DNA from: Rs1 sp036960485 | GTDB taxonomy: Bacteria > Pseudomonadota > Gammaproteobacteria > Pseudomonadales > Balneatricaceae | Direction: 5' to 3' | Length of the DNA: 55,471 nucleotides | NCBI GenBank assembly: GCA_036960485.1 | Contig: JBALXS010000024.1 | Span: forward strand, 1-55,471 | Shown: piece after piece, positions 1 to 10,100 of the stretch | Layout of the letters: every line of letters begins with the position of its first letter | How positions within the stretch are numbered: the stretch's first letter is position 1 | Program-made: the position numbers and the translations under genes | Notes under the pieces: generated by a model | Seen by the model: the letters and a program-made list of their open reading frames with translations, nothing else | What the model was told of the DNA's origin: nothing | The model's database searches: none

Positions 1-419
1 TTATATTGTTCCAGTCTAACTTTGTTTTTACTCTGTTCGGATTTAGAAATAATTGTTTCTATCTTGTCATAGTCAACCTGTTGGGTTTCCTTAACATTTT
101 TAATTTCTTTCCATAGACTTCGAAGGGTTTCTGATTCTGTTATTTCACGTCGTCTTTCATCGACAGACGAAACCCTCTCATCAAGCTCTTCTCGCCTTCT
201 TCTGGAATCTTCAAACTGCAAAATCATTGCAACAAAAACAAGCAGCCCGCCAAGTGCGGCAATTCCATACTCAGATAAAAGAGGGGTAATCTCTGCTTTG
301 GTGATGCCTAAATAAACCATTCCGACGCCAAGATATAGCATCAGTAAGGTTATAAGCATCTTAGGTCTTTTAAGGAGTAACTTAAAAACCGATTTTATAC
401 TTTCTGGTTGTTCACTCAT
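1..419 (-). CDS. Partial small membrane protein, unknown function
   Basis: Reading the minus strand from an ATG at 419 gives an open frame that runs off the left edge of the window after 139 codons, so the C-terminus is missing. The N-terminal part has two hydrophobic stretches (about residues 22-39, LITLLMLYLGVG-like, and 48-67, AALGGLLVFVAMI-like) separated by a short loop. A highly charged, probably coiled-coil tail follows (EDSRRRREELDERVSS and onward). A 42-bp palindrome lies about 35 nt upstream. I do not recognise the family. The two-helix plus coiled-coil layout is seen in many unrelated anchor proteins, so no function is assigned. Confidence 0.6.
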   Translation of the reverse strand, partial: MSEQPESIKSVFKLLLKRPKMLITLLMLYLGVGMVYLGITKAEITPLLSEYGIAALGGLLVFVAMILQFEDSRRRREELDERVSSVDERRREITESETLRSLWKEIKNVKETQQVDYDKIETIISKSEQSKNKVRLEQY

Positions 420-452
420 ACATAACTTCCTAGAATGCCTAACAGCTTTATT

Positions 453-494
453 AGGCGGAACTGTTCCGTGTTTAAACACGGAACTGTTCCGCCT
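453..494. repeat. 42-bp near-perfect palindrome, with a third half copy at 579-598
   Basis: The left arm (454-473, GGCGGAACTGTTCCGTGTTT) is followed directly by its inverse (474-493); only the central CTG triplets fail to pair. A third, inverted half-unit lies at 579-598, and two of the three units are flanked by CCGCCTAATAA-type sequence. On the minus strand the palindrome is followed by GCTGTTAGGC and then, 16 nt on, by the ATG of the partial gene. GTTAGGC fits the integron attC core consensus GTTRRRY, but no matching RYYYAAC partner was found, so the integron reading is only a possibility. Confidence 0.6.
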
Positions 495-1299
495 ATCATG
501 ATTTAATTTTTTTCAAGATTACGATATTGACATTCCATATCAGTAACTAACGTCATTGCTTCTTCATCTGCTATGGGGAAACACGGAATGATTCCGCCTA
601 ATAAGCAGAGCTAGAGATTATCGTTTAGGCTGTATATGCAAACAGTTTGTCTAAAGCACACATGCTTCCAATAAAACGTCCGCTCGCAGCTGTTTTTTCC
701 TGCATCAGTTCTTTCATTTAGAAACTATCAGACACCCAAACAATTCTTGTCATATAGCCTCAAAGAAATTCAATTAAACTAGCTTCATACACTTATTCAA
801 TTAGTGAAAAAAAATACAAAACGCCTCTCAAGTCAATGAACCAAATTGATTGTCAATTTACTTAGCATAACTCTATTAATAATCAACTTTATTGCCACAT
901 CCAATTCAGGTGCATTCTACAGCAAATCAACTACTTATGAACCTGCAACTAGTTACAGGTTTTTGCTCTATTTTACTGAAAAAAGACCATAATTTAACAA
1001 ATTTTGTAATTAATGCTCAATGCGAGTGCAATCAACAGCGCTAGGAGGTCAATTAAGAGAGTTGTTTGAGGCTAAATGAAGATTGCAGGTCATGAGAAAA
1101 AAACAGGCTAAAAAAGTATCTGCAGGAGTAAATTTAGAAGAGATATGTGTGCTGGATATCGACTAAGTGAGATGACAATAATGAGGGATAAAGTAGTTAA
1201 AAACCGTTCTCCGATCAAGTCGTAACTAACTGACTATTAAGGATGATTTGATTGTGTCTTTGGAGTTTATGAGAGAGAAATCATATTGAGATTTTTTAT

Positions 1300-1370
1300 A
1301 TCTCAATCAGCTACGTGTCCCTTAACAAAACCATGTCAAGTTAGCTCTCTAACCAACTGAGCTATAGTTC
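1300..1370 (-). pseudogene. Decayed tRNA-Val(GAC)-like remnant
   Basis: On the minus strand the segment starting near 1370 reads as the 5' half of a tRNA. It has a TA-GCTCAGTTGGTTAGAG D-arm (about 1344-1363) followed by an anticodon-arm sequence CTTGACATGG, as in bacterial tRNA-Val with anticodon GAC. The 3' half does not form a variable loop, a GGTTCGA T-loop or a closing acceptor stem. It is therefore a truncated or heavily mutated copy rather than a working tRNA. tRNA ends are frequent integration sites, so this may be a scar of a lost element. Confidence 0.55.
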
Positions 1371-1384
1371 TAAAGCAGTGATAG

Positions 1385-1534
1385 GGATTTTATAGGGGTG
1401 ATGGGTTATTTGGAATCTGTGCCGAAGCCAAAGAAGGCATAGGTCGCAGCTTTTTTTGTTATATGGATGGTGACAAAATTGAAGTGCTCCATGCGCTTAT
1501 TAAAAAAACAAAGAAGACTCCCAAAGCCGATTGA
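1385..1534 (+). pseudogene. Truncated HigB/Gp49-type toxin remnant
   Basis: The open frame after a TAG at 1382 encodes about 49 residues. Segments such as AKEGIGRSFFCYMDGDK and LHALIKKTKKTPKAD match the C-terminal half of phage-derived Gp49/HigB-family (RelE-like) mRNA interferases. There is no start codon or N-terminal half in frame. The frame stops at TGA 1532-1534, where family members normally continue for another ten or so residues; related residues (KSAKSSIKEV) can still be read after the stop. The gene is therefore broken at both ends. It sits directly upstream of a matching antitoxin remnant. Confidence 0.6.
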
Positions 1535-1568
1535 AAATCGGCCAAATCAAGCATAAAAGAGGTAAAAC

Positions 1569-1718
1569 ATGAGCCTACAACAACTGAAAGCCCATGCATT
1601 ACAAAATGAAGACGTGCTTAATGAATATAACGCCTTAGAAGATGAATTTAACCTTATCAATCAGCTATTCACCTCTTTATCTCCTCACCCAGCCAATCAT
1701 TACGCTCTAAATGCTTAA
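1569..1718 (+). pseudogene. Truncated HigA-type (XRE) antitoxin remnant
   Basis: A 49-codon frame begins with an ATG preceded by AAAGAGGTAAAAC. It matches the N-terminal helix typical of HigA antitoxins paired with Gp49 toxins (LKAHALQNEDVLNEYNALED, then FNLINQL). The homology ends near residue 33, exactly where the helix-turn-helix DNA-binding domain should start, and a 16-residue unrelated tail follows. The repressor function must be lost. Together with the toxin stub it shows a dead toxin-antitoxin module next to the TRAP operon. Confidence 0.6.
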
Positions 1719-1735
1719 CCGGACACTAGTGATCT

Positions 1736-3295
1736 TTAATATAATACCGATGGCAAGTAAGTGGCTATTTGCGGTAAATACCAAATTAAAGCGATACCCA
1801 CCAATTGCAGTGCAACATAAGGTGCCACCCCTTTATATATTTGCCCTGTGGTGATTTCTTTAGGAGCAGCGCCTCTTAGGTAAAAAAGTGAGAAACCAAA
1901 AGGTGGAGTTAGAAAGCTCGTTTGCAAATTGATGGCGATAATCACTGCTAACCAAATTGGATCGTGGCCCATGATAATCAAGCTAGGGACTACGATGGGC
2001 AGTAAAATAACGGATATTTCGACAAAATCTAAAAAGAAGCCCAATACAAATATCAGCAACATTACAAACACTAATGCACCTGTCGCACCACCTGGCATTT
2101 GCTCAATGATGTCTTTAACGCGCTCGTCTCCGCCGATGCCAATAAAAACTAACGAAAACAAACTAGCGGCGATGATAGTCACGAATATCATCGAGGTTAT
2201 GGTCATCGTATTAGTCGTTACTGGGCTTAACATACCTGCTTTGTACAATCGTTTAAGCGAGATATAAATAGCATTTGTCGCCAGCATCAACATGACTATG
2301 ATAATAGCGGCAGATAAGTACTCTACAACACTCACTTGCTCTTTTTGCAATCTAACAGTAACAAAGCCCGCCACAAAAACCACTGTCACCAGTGCAATTG
2401 CGCCCACCGCTAACCAATGATTTGAGTCTTTCCCCTTTAACCTGAGACCCGCTAAAATTATTGCGCCAATAGCGCCTACTGAAGCGGCCTCTGTTGGAGT
2501 CGCTACGCCACCAAGAATTGAGCCTAGCACCGATATGATAAGTACTAGCGGGGGCATCAAGATAGTAACGATGCGCTTAAACGACACACTGCCTCGTTTA
2601 TCCATCGCCAAAGCCGGTGCTATATCAGGTTTTAAATAAGCAACCAACAGGATGTATATAATATAGAGTGAGATGAGTACTAATCCTGGAAACAGCGCCG
2701 CTGCAAACATTTGTCCCACTGAGATCGTTTCTAACGTGAACAACCCCTGCTCTATTTGCGCTTGTTGAAATGCGTTTGACATAACCTCAGACAGAATTAT
2801 CAGTAAAGTAGATGGCGGTATTATTTGCCCTAGTGTACCTGCGGTCGCAACAGTGCCAGCCGCTAGACTAGGAGAGTAGCCATTGCGCAACATGGTAGGT
2901 AAAGCGATTAATGCCATGGTCACGACAGTAGCACCGACAATGCCAGTAGAGGCTGCTAGTAAGGCGCCTACCACAATAACTGACAGGCCTAAGCCTCCTT
3001 TTAAGCCACCAAATAAACGGCCCATTTCTTCCAGTAAATCTTCGGCAATACGGCTGCGCTCTAATACCAGCCCCATCAGCACAAACAGTGGGATGGCTAT
3101 CAGTACTTCTCGGGTCATTATGCCAAAAATGCGCTGCGATAACGCACCCAGAAGAACGAAATCAAACTGCCCTGTTAATGCACCGATAATAGCAAACATC
3201 ACCGCTACGCCTGCTATTGTAAAGGCAACAGGGTAACCTAATAAAATGGCGCCAAATAGCACACCAAACATGTACAGATCTAAGTACTCAATCAT
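1736..3295 (-). CDS. dctM: TRAP transporter large permease (DctM/TakM-like)
   Basis: Large membrane subunit that carries substrate, driven by sodium or proton flow, in a tripartite ATP-independent periplasmic transporter. At 519 residues it is longer than the usual ~430. It is almost entirely hydrophobic, with DctM-family signatures such as GYPVAFTIAG near the start, ATAGTLGQIIPPS (about 150-162) and NLQTSFLTPPFGFSLFYLRG near the end. The extra length is a central insertion of several helices (about 285-375), as in the DctM proteins accompanying oxo-acid binding TakP-like receptors. Its ATG overlaps the stop of the DctQ gene by four bases (ATGA), so the two are translationally coupled. Confidence 0.93.
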   Translation of the reverse strand: MIEYLDLYMFGVLFGAILLGYPVAFTIAGVAVMFAIIGALTGQFDFVLLGALSQRIFGIMTREVLIAIPLFVLMGLVLERSRIAEDLLEEMGRLFGGLKGGLGLSVIVVGALLAASTGIVGATVVTMALIALPTMLRNGYSPSLAAGTVATAGTLGQIIPPSTLLIILSEVMSNAFQQAQIEQGLFTLETISVGQMFAAALFPGLVLISLYIIYILLVAYLKPDIAPALAMDKRGSVSFKRIVTILMPPLVLIISVLGSILGGVATPTEAASVGAIGAIILAGLRLKGKDSNHWLAVGAIALVTVVFVAGFVTVRLQKEQVSVVEYLSAAIIIVMLMLATNAIYISLKRLYKAGMLSPVTTNTMTITSMIFVTIIAASLFSLVFIGIGGDERVKDIIEQMPGGATGALVFVMLLIFVLGFFLDFVEISVILLPIVVPSLIIMGHDPIWLAVIIAINLQTSFLTPPFGFSLFYLRGAAPKEITTGQIYKGVAPYVALQLVGIALIWYLPQIATYLPSVLY

Positions 3296-3852
3296 TTATC
3301 TACACCGCTATTTACTTCATTATCCAGCGCTTTTTTCTCACTGCCTGTTGAAAAAGCGATGATAAAATCTCTCGCGATCGCAGCACTGGCTTGAACAATC
3401 AGCAATATGCAAAATAATGGAATGATGGTTTTTAGGATGAAGGATGCGGGAATTCCCCCCACTGAAAGCGGCCCTTCTAAAATTGACCAACTATTAAGCA
3501 CAAAGCGCCAACTCATATAGATGATCAACACACACATAGGCAGTAAAAAAAACACATGTCCGAAGAGATTGATGACTGCTTTTTTCTGCAGGCTCATCGT
3601 GGCATAGAAAATATCAACTCTGACATGCCCATCCACTAGCATGGTATAACCCGCACCTAGCATGAACAGTGCAGCATGCAGATAAAGTACTGTTTCACTG
3701 AGAAAAATAAAACTTATGCCAAATAAATATCGCAGCATAACAATGGCAAATTGCAATAGCACCATAATCAGCGCAAACCAGCGGATTGAATGGCCTAAGT
3801 GATGATTAACACTGTCTATTCTTGCTAACCATTGAGTGGAATTTTCGGACAT
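3292..3852 (-). CDS. dctQ: TRAP transporter small permease (DctQ-like)
   Basis: Small four-helix membrane subunit that joins DctM in the TRAP transporter. I start it at the ATG at 3852 (MSENSTQW), because AAGG lies at a sensible distance upstream. A further in-frame ATG at 3891 would add 13 residues. The 186-residue product shows four hydrophobic segments and the characteristic amphipathic N-terminus (IDSVNHHLGHSIRWFAL). It overlaps dctM by four bases and follows dctP after a hairpin, the usual dctP-Q-M order. Confidence 0.9.
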   Translation of the reverse strand: MSENSTQWLARIDSVNHHLGHSIRWFALIMVLLQFAIVMLRYLFGISFIFLSETVLYLHAALFMLGAGYTMLVDGHVRVDIFYATMSLQKKAVINLFGHVFFLLPMCVLIIYMSWRFVLNSWSILEGPLSVGGIPASFILKTIIPLFCILLIVQASAAIARDFIIAFSTGSEKKALDNEVNSGVDK

Positions 3853-4045
3853 AAACAACCTTAAAGATAATATCAAAACTAGTATAGGCATAAAACAATG
3901 AGCCGTTTTTTTGATAAGCTCTGTTTATGAAGGGAAAATGTTTGATAACTTATAGAATTCAAAACAAGAATTAGCGCTAAAACCGTTAATTTGCATGGCT
4001 TTTACTTGCTTATGATTATTTTTGAACACTGAGAATTGATATAAA

Positions 4046-4079
4046 AAGTACCTAATAAAAAAGTCTTTATTAAGTACTT
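4046..4079 (-). terminator. Hairpin downstream of dctP (partial terminator or mRNA stabiliser)
   Basis: The arms AAGTACCTAATAAA (4046-4059) and TTTATTAAGTACTT (4066-4079) pair over 13 of 14 positions around a six-base loop, about 20 nt after the dctP stop. There is no long T tract on the minus strand, so it is more likely a processing or stabilising stem, or a leaky terminator that lets the binding protein outnumber the permeases. Confidence 0.5.
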
Positions 4080-4098
4080 GTTACGTAACAATGCACCT

Positions 4099-5202
4099 TT
4101 ACTTAGTGTAGTTATAATCCAAATTACGCGCATTCATTTGCCCGTTATCGGCATAACCTTTATAAGTACGCATTGCATCGCGATACTCTAAAAAGCTGGC
4201 GGTGATACGCCTTACTAACTCATCGTCATCCGCTTTTAGCTCTTCCATTACCTCACCAGCTGCGTTGCCCATGGCTAAAATAACATCGTCAGGGAATTTT
4301 TTAACGATCACCCCTTTCTCTTCAACCATCATCTTTAAGGCTTTAGCATGGTTAGTTGTGTACTCGGTCCATACTGGGTTATATAAAGATTCGCACGCGT
4401 AGGTAACAGCAAGTTGCAAATCCTCAGGTAGCGCGGCAAACGCTTTGGTGTTCACAACACACTCTTCAGCGGAAGATGGCTCACCAACACCTGGCCAGTA
4501 ATAGTGTTTGGCTATTTGGTAAAAACCTAAAGCACTATCTGTCCAAGGTCCGATAAATTCACCGGCATCTAAGGTACCTGTTTGCAAGGCCTGGAACATC
4601 GCGCGCCCCCCCATCGCTTGTACTGACATACCCATTTTTGCACACATTTGTGACGCTAGGCCGGTCGTTCTAAAACGTAAACCTTTGAGGTCTTCGACAG
4701 AGTTTATTTCTTTGCGAAACCAACCTCCCCACTGTGGGCCTGAGTTACCGCATAAAAATGGCTTAAGATTAAACTTAGCATACAACTCGTCATACAGTGC
4801 TTGGCCACCACCGTGGGCCATCCAGCCGAATTGCTCATCAGCGGTTAAACCAAAAGGCTGTGAACCAAACAGTAAGAAGCCTTTTGATTTAGAACCCCAA
4901 TAAGCGGGCACTGAGTGATATAAATCTGCCGTACCTTCAGATACGGCATCAAACACACCGCGCCCTGGCACTATCTCGCCAGCAGCATAAAGTTTAACTT
5001 CTATCCTGCCACCTGATAATGCGGTGATACGATCAGCCAGCATTTGTGCGGCGACTCCAGGTCCTGGTAAATTTTTAGGCCAAGACGTTACCATGCGCCA
5101 TTTTATTTTTTCACTGGCGATGGCAGGTGCTGAAATACTAGTTGCAGCCACTGTACCTAACGCCGCCACTGAGGTGTTTTTAAGGAATGTTCTTCTTTTC
5201 AT
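4099..5202 (-). CDS. dctP: TRAP transporter substrate-binding protein, TakP-like (probably 2-oxo or hydroxy acids)
   Basis: Periplasmic receptor that captures the solute and delivers it to DctQM. The 367-residue protein opens with a Tat-type signal (KRRTFLKN, then a hydrophobic stretch ending SAPAIASE), so export folded through the Tat pathway is likely. The body follows the TakP subgroup closely: WPKNLPGPGVAA, AAGEIVPGRGVFDAV, a W/FRKEIN segment with the conserved arginine near residue 165, and EFIGPWTDSALGFYQIA. TakP of Rhodobacter binds pyruvate and other 2-oxo acids with a metal ion. A lactate or related acid is also possible here. A GGAGGG ribosome-binding site precedes the start. Confidence 0.92.
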   Translation of the reverse strand: MKRRTFLKNTSVAALGTVAATSISAPAIASEKIKWRMVTSWPKNLPGPGVAAQMLADRITALSGGRIEVKLYAAGEIVPGRGVFDAVSEGTADLYHSVPAYWGSKSKGFLLFGSQPFGLTADEQFGWMAHGGGQALYDELYAKFNLKPFLCGNSGPQWGGWFRKEINSVEDLKGLRFRTTGLASQMCAKMGMSVQAMGGRAMFQALQTGTLDAGEFIGPWTDSALGFYQIAKHYYWPGVGEPSSAEECVVNTKAFAALPEDLQLAVTYACESLYNPVWTEYTTNHAKALKMMVEEKGVIVKKFPDDVILAMGNAAGEVMEELKADDDELVRRITASFLEYRDAMRTYKGYADNGQMNARNLDYNYTK

Positions 5203-6055
5203 GTTCCCTCCTAAATGCGCATATATGTTGCTAACGATAATAAATATAACAAAAAATAAGCGCTAAAAATAATAAGTGCTAAAACAATTAGCACTCAAAT
5301 ATAAAGTATCCACTGAGTATTAATGGTCATTACTAATTAATCAAAAGCTATCTGTATATACAGGGCTATACATTAATATATACAGTTATTATGCTTTGGT
5401 AAAGTATTGTTGTGCAGATAAAATCTGCTTATTTTTTGCTTTATTTGTCGATGCGATAAATTTTTTGTTGGTGCGCACACTCAACCACTAATGACGACAC
5501 TCATACCTGCTATAAAGGTCACGTTATAGCTTACTCTGGGCACTTTCTTAATAATATAGCGTACATATAGTTAGATTTTAATGTTGCTTTCACGAGGTAG
5601 CGCAATACTTAATACAGCTGGTATTAAATTTACCTTATTGATTTATAAGGTTAATATTTAAACCGACTTATGATTGGCTGTTGTTTAAATCTAAAGTAAC
5701 AGCTTATAAAAAGTTACAGCTAAGGGAAATGCTAGACCGTTATCACCGCTATAGGAGACACCCTTTGCCAGTGGTGAAAACTGTCATACGGGGAAAATAG
5801 TAGAGCAAGGAAACAGGCGATTACCAACACTGTTAATAGATGTGCTAGAACTGCCAGCAATTTAATTGCGAACGAAAATGATAAGCTACCCTGCCCGATC
5901 AAAAACCTACTGATTTATAAGCAGCCAAAATATTCACTAAACCTAGGTAAACAAATTAGCTACCTTAGAGGATACTTCGGCATTAAATATTATTCTAAAT
6001 TTTTGAGTAGTAAAGGCACGGCGCAATCGATGTTGGTGACGTTGTGTGGTATGAA
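5203..6055. other. 853-bp AT-rich intergenic region upstream of dctP
   Basis: No convincing gene is seen on either strand. The stretch must hold the dctP promoter. The one notable signal is the 12-bp palindrome CTGTATATACAG at 5352-5363, about 150 bp before the dctP start, followed by a partial repeat (TATATACAG, about 5380). Its TNGT-N-ACNA character would suit a GntR/FadR-type operator, but no regulator gene is adjacent, so this is speculation. The part near 5700-6000 also encodes nothing I recognise. Confidence 0.4.
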
Positions 6056-7042
6056 TTATTGCAGCGGCTTTTCACTAAACTCACCTTTGTGTAGTGCAAC
6101 TTTTCGCAGTATTTTCTCAGCGCGTTGCCACTGCTTCATCTGCCGTAAACATAACCCTCTATAATAATCGACTTTACAACTGCCTTGCCCTGCTTCTATT
6201 AATGCCTCTAAATGATGTAACGCGAGCTCTCCTTCACCGGTTGCTAACAAGGTCACGGCTAAATTTAGGCGGCAAGTATCGTTATGTGTATCAAGTGCTA
6301 ATTGCTGCTCAAAATGGAAAATTGCTTTATTTAACTGCTGAGTCGTTAGATATAACAGCGCAAGATGTTTGTGCGCATTGCTTTCTGTTCCATCCAATAA
6401 TAGTGCTTGCTGTAATGCGTGTTCTGCGCTGGCATTTTGTTTAATTAAAAAGAAACTAATACCTAAGTAAGTCCAAGCTTGAGTGATTGCAGTATTTTCA
6501 ACACTTGCGCCTAAGTTAATTGCAATGGCTTTTTGATACCAAGTAATTGCCTGAGTATGCAAGCCTTGTAAGCTGATGCAGATACCTAGCTTAACTAACA
6601 GCTCTACATTTTCAGGAGCCAACGTTAATGCTGTTGTCCAAGCTTGTTGCGCTTGTGCTAAATTGCCGGTTAGTTGCAACATACTGGCAAAAGTATCCCA
6701 GCCCTGCACGCTTTCGCTATTAATCGCTAACGCCTTGGTTAAATGCTCAAAGCCTTGTTCTGTATTATCGGTTAGCACTAGTACTTGCCCTAAATTAGTA
6801 TGCGCCATACCAAAGTTAGGATCGTAATTAATCGCTAAGTTTAAGTGCTCTATTGCTTTATCCCACTGTTGCTGTTGCACATAAATAAAGCCTAAATTAT
6901 TATGAGCAAGGGCGTTATCCGCTTCTATTGCCAGGGCCTCTAAGTAAGCCTGCTGCGCTCTTTCTAATTGATTATTTACATGATATTTAACTCCTAACTC
7001 AATGTAATAATTTATATTATTAGTATTGTTTAAACTATTCAT
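6056..7042 (-). CDS. Tetratricopeptide repeat protein
   Basis: A 328-residue soluble protein made almost wholly of TPR units. Examples are residues around 35-70 (ALAIEADNALAHNNLGFIYV), the next unit (NYDPNFGMAHTNLGQVLV) and later units with the W/LG/Y/A/P pattern; about eight units can be followed. There is no signal peptide or enzymatic domain, so a protein-protein scaffold role is likely. The ATG at 7042 is preferred to a GTG three bases earlier because AGGAG lies five bases before it. It follows the eCIS-core gene in the same direction but beyond a strong hairpin terminator, so it may be a separate unit or receive only read-through transcription. A link to the injection system is inferred from position only. 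Confidence 0.85.
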   Translation of the reverse strand: MNSLNNTNNINYYIELGVKYHVNNQLERAQQAYLEALAIEADNALAHNNLGFIYVQQQQWDKAIEHLNLAINYDPNFGMAHTNLGQVLVLTDNTEQGFEHLTKALAINSESVQGWDTFASMLQLTGNLAQAQQAWTTALTLAPENVELLVKLGICISLQGLHTQAITWYQKAIAINLGASVENTAITQAWTYLGISFFLIKQNASAEHALQQALLLDGTESNAHKHLALLYLTTQQLNKAIFHFEQQLALDTHNDTCRLNLAVTLLATGEGELALHHLEALIEAGQGSCKVDYYRGLCLRQMKQWQRAEKILRKVALHKGEFSEKPLQ

Positions 7043-7062
7043 CACAACTCCTGCCTGTAATC

Positions 7063-7092
7063 AAAAACCCCGCAGCAAGCTGTGGGGTTTTT
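7063..7092 (-). terminator. Strong rho-independent terminator after the eCIS-core gene
   Basis: AAAAACCCCGCAGC and GCTGTGGGGTTTTT pair with one wobble around a two-base loop. On the minus strand the GC-rich stem is followed by five T residues. It is symmetrical, so it could work both ways, but only the minus strand has an upstream gene. It marks the probable end of the main eCIS transcript about 60 bp after the stop of the 1178-residue gene. Confidence 0.85.
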
Positions 7093-7150
7093 ACCCTTGG
7101 ATGATTTAGGCTCCGCCTAAGTCATCTCTATTAAATGCTGCTGTTTTATA

Positions 7151-10100
7151 TCAAGCAATTCTGGCAATTAGTCCTTTCATTAACTGATCAGTATTAATGT
7201 CGGGCACTTCAAATTCCACATCACTTAAAGAGACACTAAAAGGCTCTCCTTCGTGATAATGCACTGGCAGTTTGATGCCAAAGCGATAATCTGATCCAAA
7301 CGTATAAGAGGCGAATTGCCAGCGATTATCATAAACACTCATGCCCAATGCCCTAACATCCACATAGCCACCAATATCAAAAGTAAAGCTAGGTTGAGCG
7401 CTAACCGCAACACTCGCGGTTAAATCAAGGCCAGCAGTTGGTGTCCAATTTACATTAACTGCCGCTTCTGCCGCCCCTGCTATACCTAATGTGCCGCCTA
7501 TATCTAAGCCGCCGGTGACACTTGCTCCAGGGATACCCAAACCTATTCCAGCACGTACCGATAAGCGCAAACCTGCATCTGTGGGGATATTTAAGTGTGC
7601 TTCACCGGTGATGGTGGTTTCTTCTTCGCGTGCGGGGTTGTACACAATACCTAAACGCAATTGATCGATAACGCCTGGCCCAATACCCGCTTGTGCAGAT
7701 AACCCGCCACCAATTTCAGCTACAACACCTGGAAAAATGGGTGCTTGTACCGCTATATTAAATATTGATTTATCTAGTTGCTTGCGCGAAAAAATTTCCA
7801 GTTGATCTGGTAAGCCAATTTCACCGCTGACAGTAATTTCACCATTTGGCGCAAATTTAACACCGGCTTTGCCTTGTAACCAAGGTGCTATTTGTAAGGT
7901 TAGCTCGCCGCCGCCATATACAATCAGCGGGTTACCTTCCTCGGCTCTTTCACTTAGCGCTCCATCTTGCGTGACCGATCTATTAGTAACACCTGCTTCT
8001 ATAGCGCCTGATAACATCCCGCGCGCATAATCTGCATTTACTTGTGCAGTGAAAGTGCCATCATCATAGCTAACCAGAAGGTTTGAATTTAACCCTGGGA
8101 TATCGGGCTGTGCTTCACCAGAGGCTGCTATTGCAAAGCCGCTACCATCTGCTTTTTCAATCAAAGAGGCGGTGATAGCGCCCCCTCGAATACCGGGGGT
8201 TTGTGATGAAAGCGCAAACGCACCTTTAATCTCAAAGCCCGATTCTTCGCTTTGGGTTATTTCTAAACGGCCACTTTCAACCCCTGGCACTGATAACTGT
8301 GCTTCACCTATTGCGCTGAAACCGTCTGCTTCACTGTATTCAACTTCGATGGTTGCGCTGCGAATGCCTTTTATTTGATCCTCACCAATGCTTAACGTGC
8401 CTCCCATGCTCCATTGGCCATCGGCATACCCCATGCGTACTTGTGCGCTGTTGCCTTCGCCAAAAATGCGCTTGTCGAAGTCAAACTCGCCGCTGAGCGC
8501 TATCGCGCTTGAATCATCAAAACCTGCTTGGCCTTCGGCGGCCAAAAAACCATTACCGATTTTATCAATGCTAAAACTAAGTAAACCGTCGATGAACAAG
8601 CCACTGTTATTGATACCAATTAATAAAGAGCTACTGCCAATGTTAAAAGGTGGGGGTACTTTTATCTCAGTAGCCGAAAATTCTTTATATATACTTATTT
8701 CTTCACCACTAAGAGAGAAGTTAATGGAGCTGTCTTCTATCAGTGGTAAAGTGGGATCTATCACCCCTGTAATGGTCAAGCCTGAATCTGTGATAGCTAC
8801 TTCGTCTATCGTCAATGGGCTTAGGCCCTGGAAGGTTGTCATTGCATTTATGACTTGCCTCTTTAATGAATTTATATCGAACTTCCCACCCCAAGTAATA
8901 CCGTCCATCGGTACGATATCAATAGGCTCTATATTCACCGGATTAACTGTTGTAGGTAAGCGCTGCGCTAATGCCTCACTTGGCATTTTTATGTGAATGC
9001 TGCCTTGTTTGGTTTGCGCATCAAAATCAACCCTATTAATGTCAAAGTTTTTGCTTCGCTGTCCTCTTATAGATTGGGTACTTAATTGGTAATCGTCTGC
9101 ACCTTCAGGCTTTTCTAAAGAATAGTGAAAACCGCCGCTAGCACTTGGAAATATATGTATATTTGCAGCATCTCCTGTCATCAGCCCGCTGGCATCTATT
9201 GCTGCTTGAGACATTGGCTCCAGCCCATCTAGGTGAGCCCCTGCTTTAATATGCTCGCGGCTGTAATATTGCTGCTTTTGATTAACGGCTCTATAGGATC
9301 CAAGCCTACCTCTGATGGGATCAAAATAAACAACATACTGCGATCTAGCGGTGTCGATATCCGCAGGTGGGCTGTCGACTTTATCTTGTATATGACTGAC
9401 AAAACCGGCTACTTTAGTACGTATTTGGCTGCGTATGTCGCGCCCTGACTGCCCATTAATCGAACCGTCAAGTAGCCACATGTTATCAATTACATCGCGC
9501 CCGCCTGTTTGATGTTCAACTTGGTGATCTACTTGAAACGCTGCGGGTGTCCCATCCCCTCGCCAAATAGGCCTTCTACAACGTTCTTGGATAGTGCGTT
9601 GGGTACCAAATAAATAGCTTTTGCCACTGTTGTATTTTAGGTAATAAATAAATTTACCCGCCTGCTCTGTCCGCTGCGCTCCTGCCAATTTCTCAACCAC
9701 CTTGGCATCTGCTTGTTCCCTAACATCGCTTTCCCAGGTAGGTATTTGAGTGGTGTTACGTTCACTTCCCCCCGTTGATGCATTGCGCCGCCAAGTAAGC
9801 AACCCATCGGCCTCAGTGCTAAATTGCGCGGCGCTATAAAAAGCATGCTTAAAAGTAGGCACTCTCAAACCTTTGATTTGTATCTTCTTAGCGGCTGTAT
9901 CGATCATCCCATCATCATTGGTATAGCTTGCAGGTTTTGCTATTTCGTCGCGCATTACCTTGGTATGTATCGTTTGATTATTTTGTTGCACCACGTGCGT
10001 AAGCTCATGTATGAGCAATTTTTTACCATCAACACTTAGTGGCGCAAACTCTCCTGTATTGAAAAACACGTCACTGCCTAATGTAAATGCCCTAGCATTT

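Noticed and set aside
5352..5363. CTGTATATACAG as a LexA box
   Set aside because: The SOS consensus needs CTG-N10-CAG; here the spacing is N6. It is kept only as an unassigned palindrome.
8172..8996. Plus-strand frames of 68 and 202 codons inside the eCIS-core gene
   Set aside because: They are antisense shadows of the conserved minus-strand protein, with no domain similarity or ribosome-binding sites.
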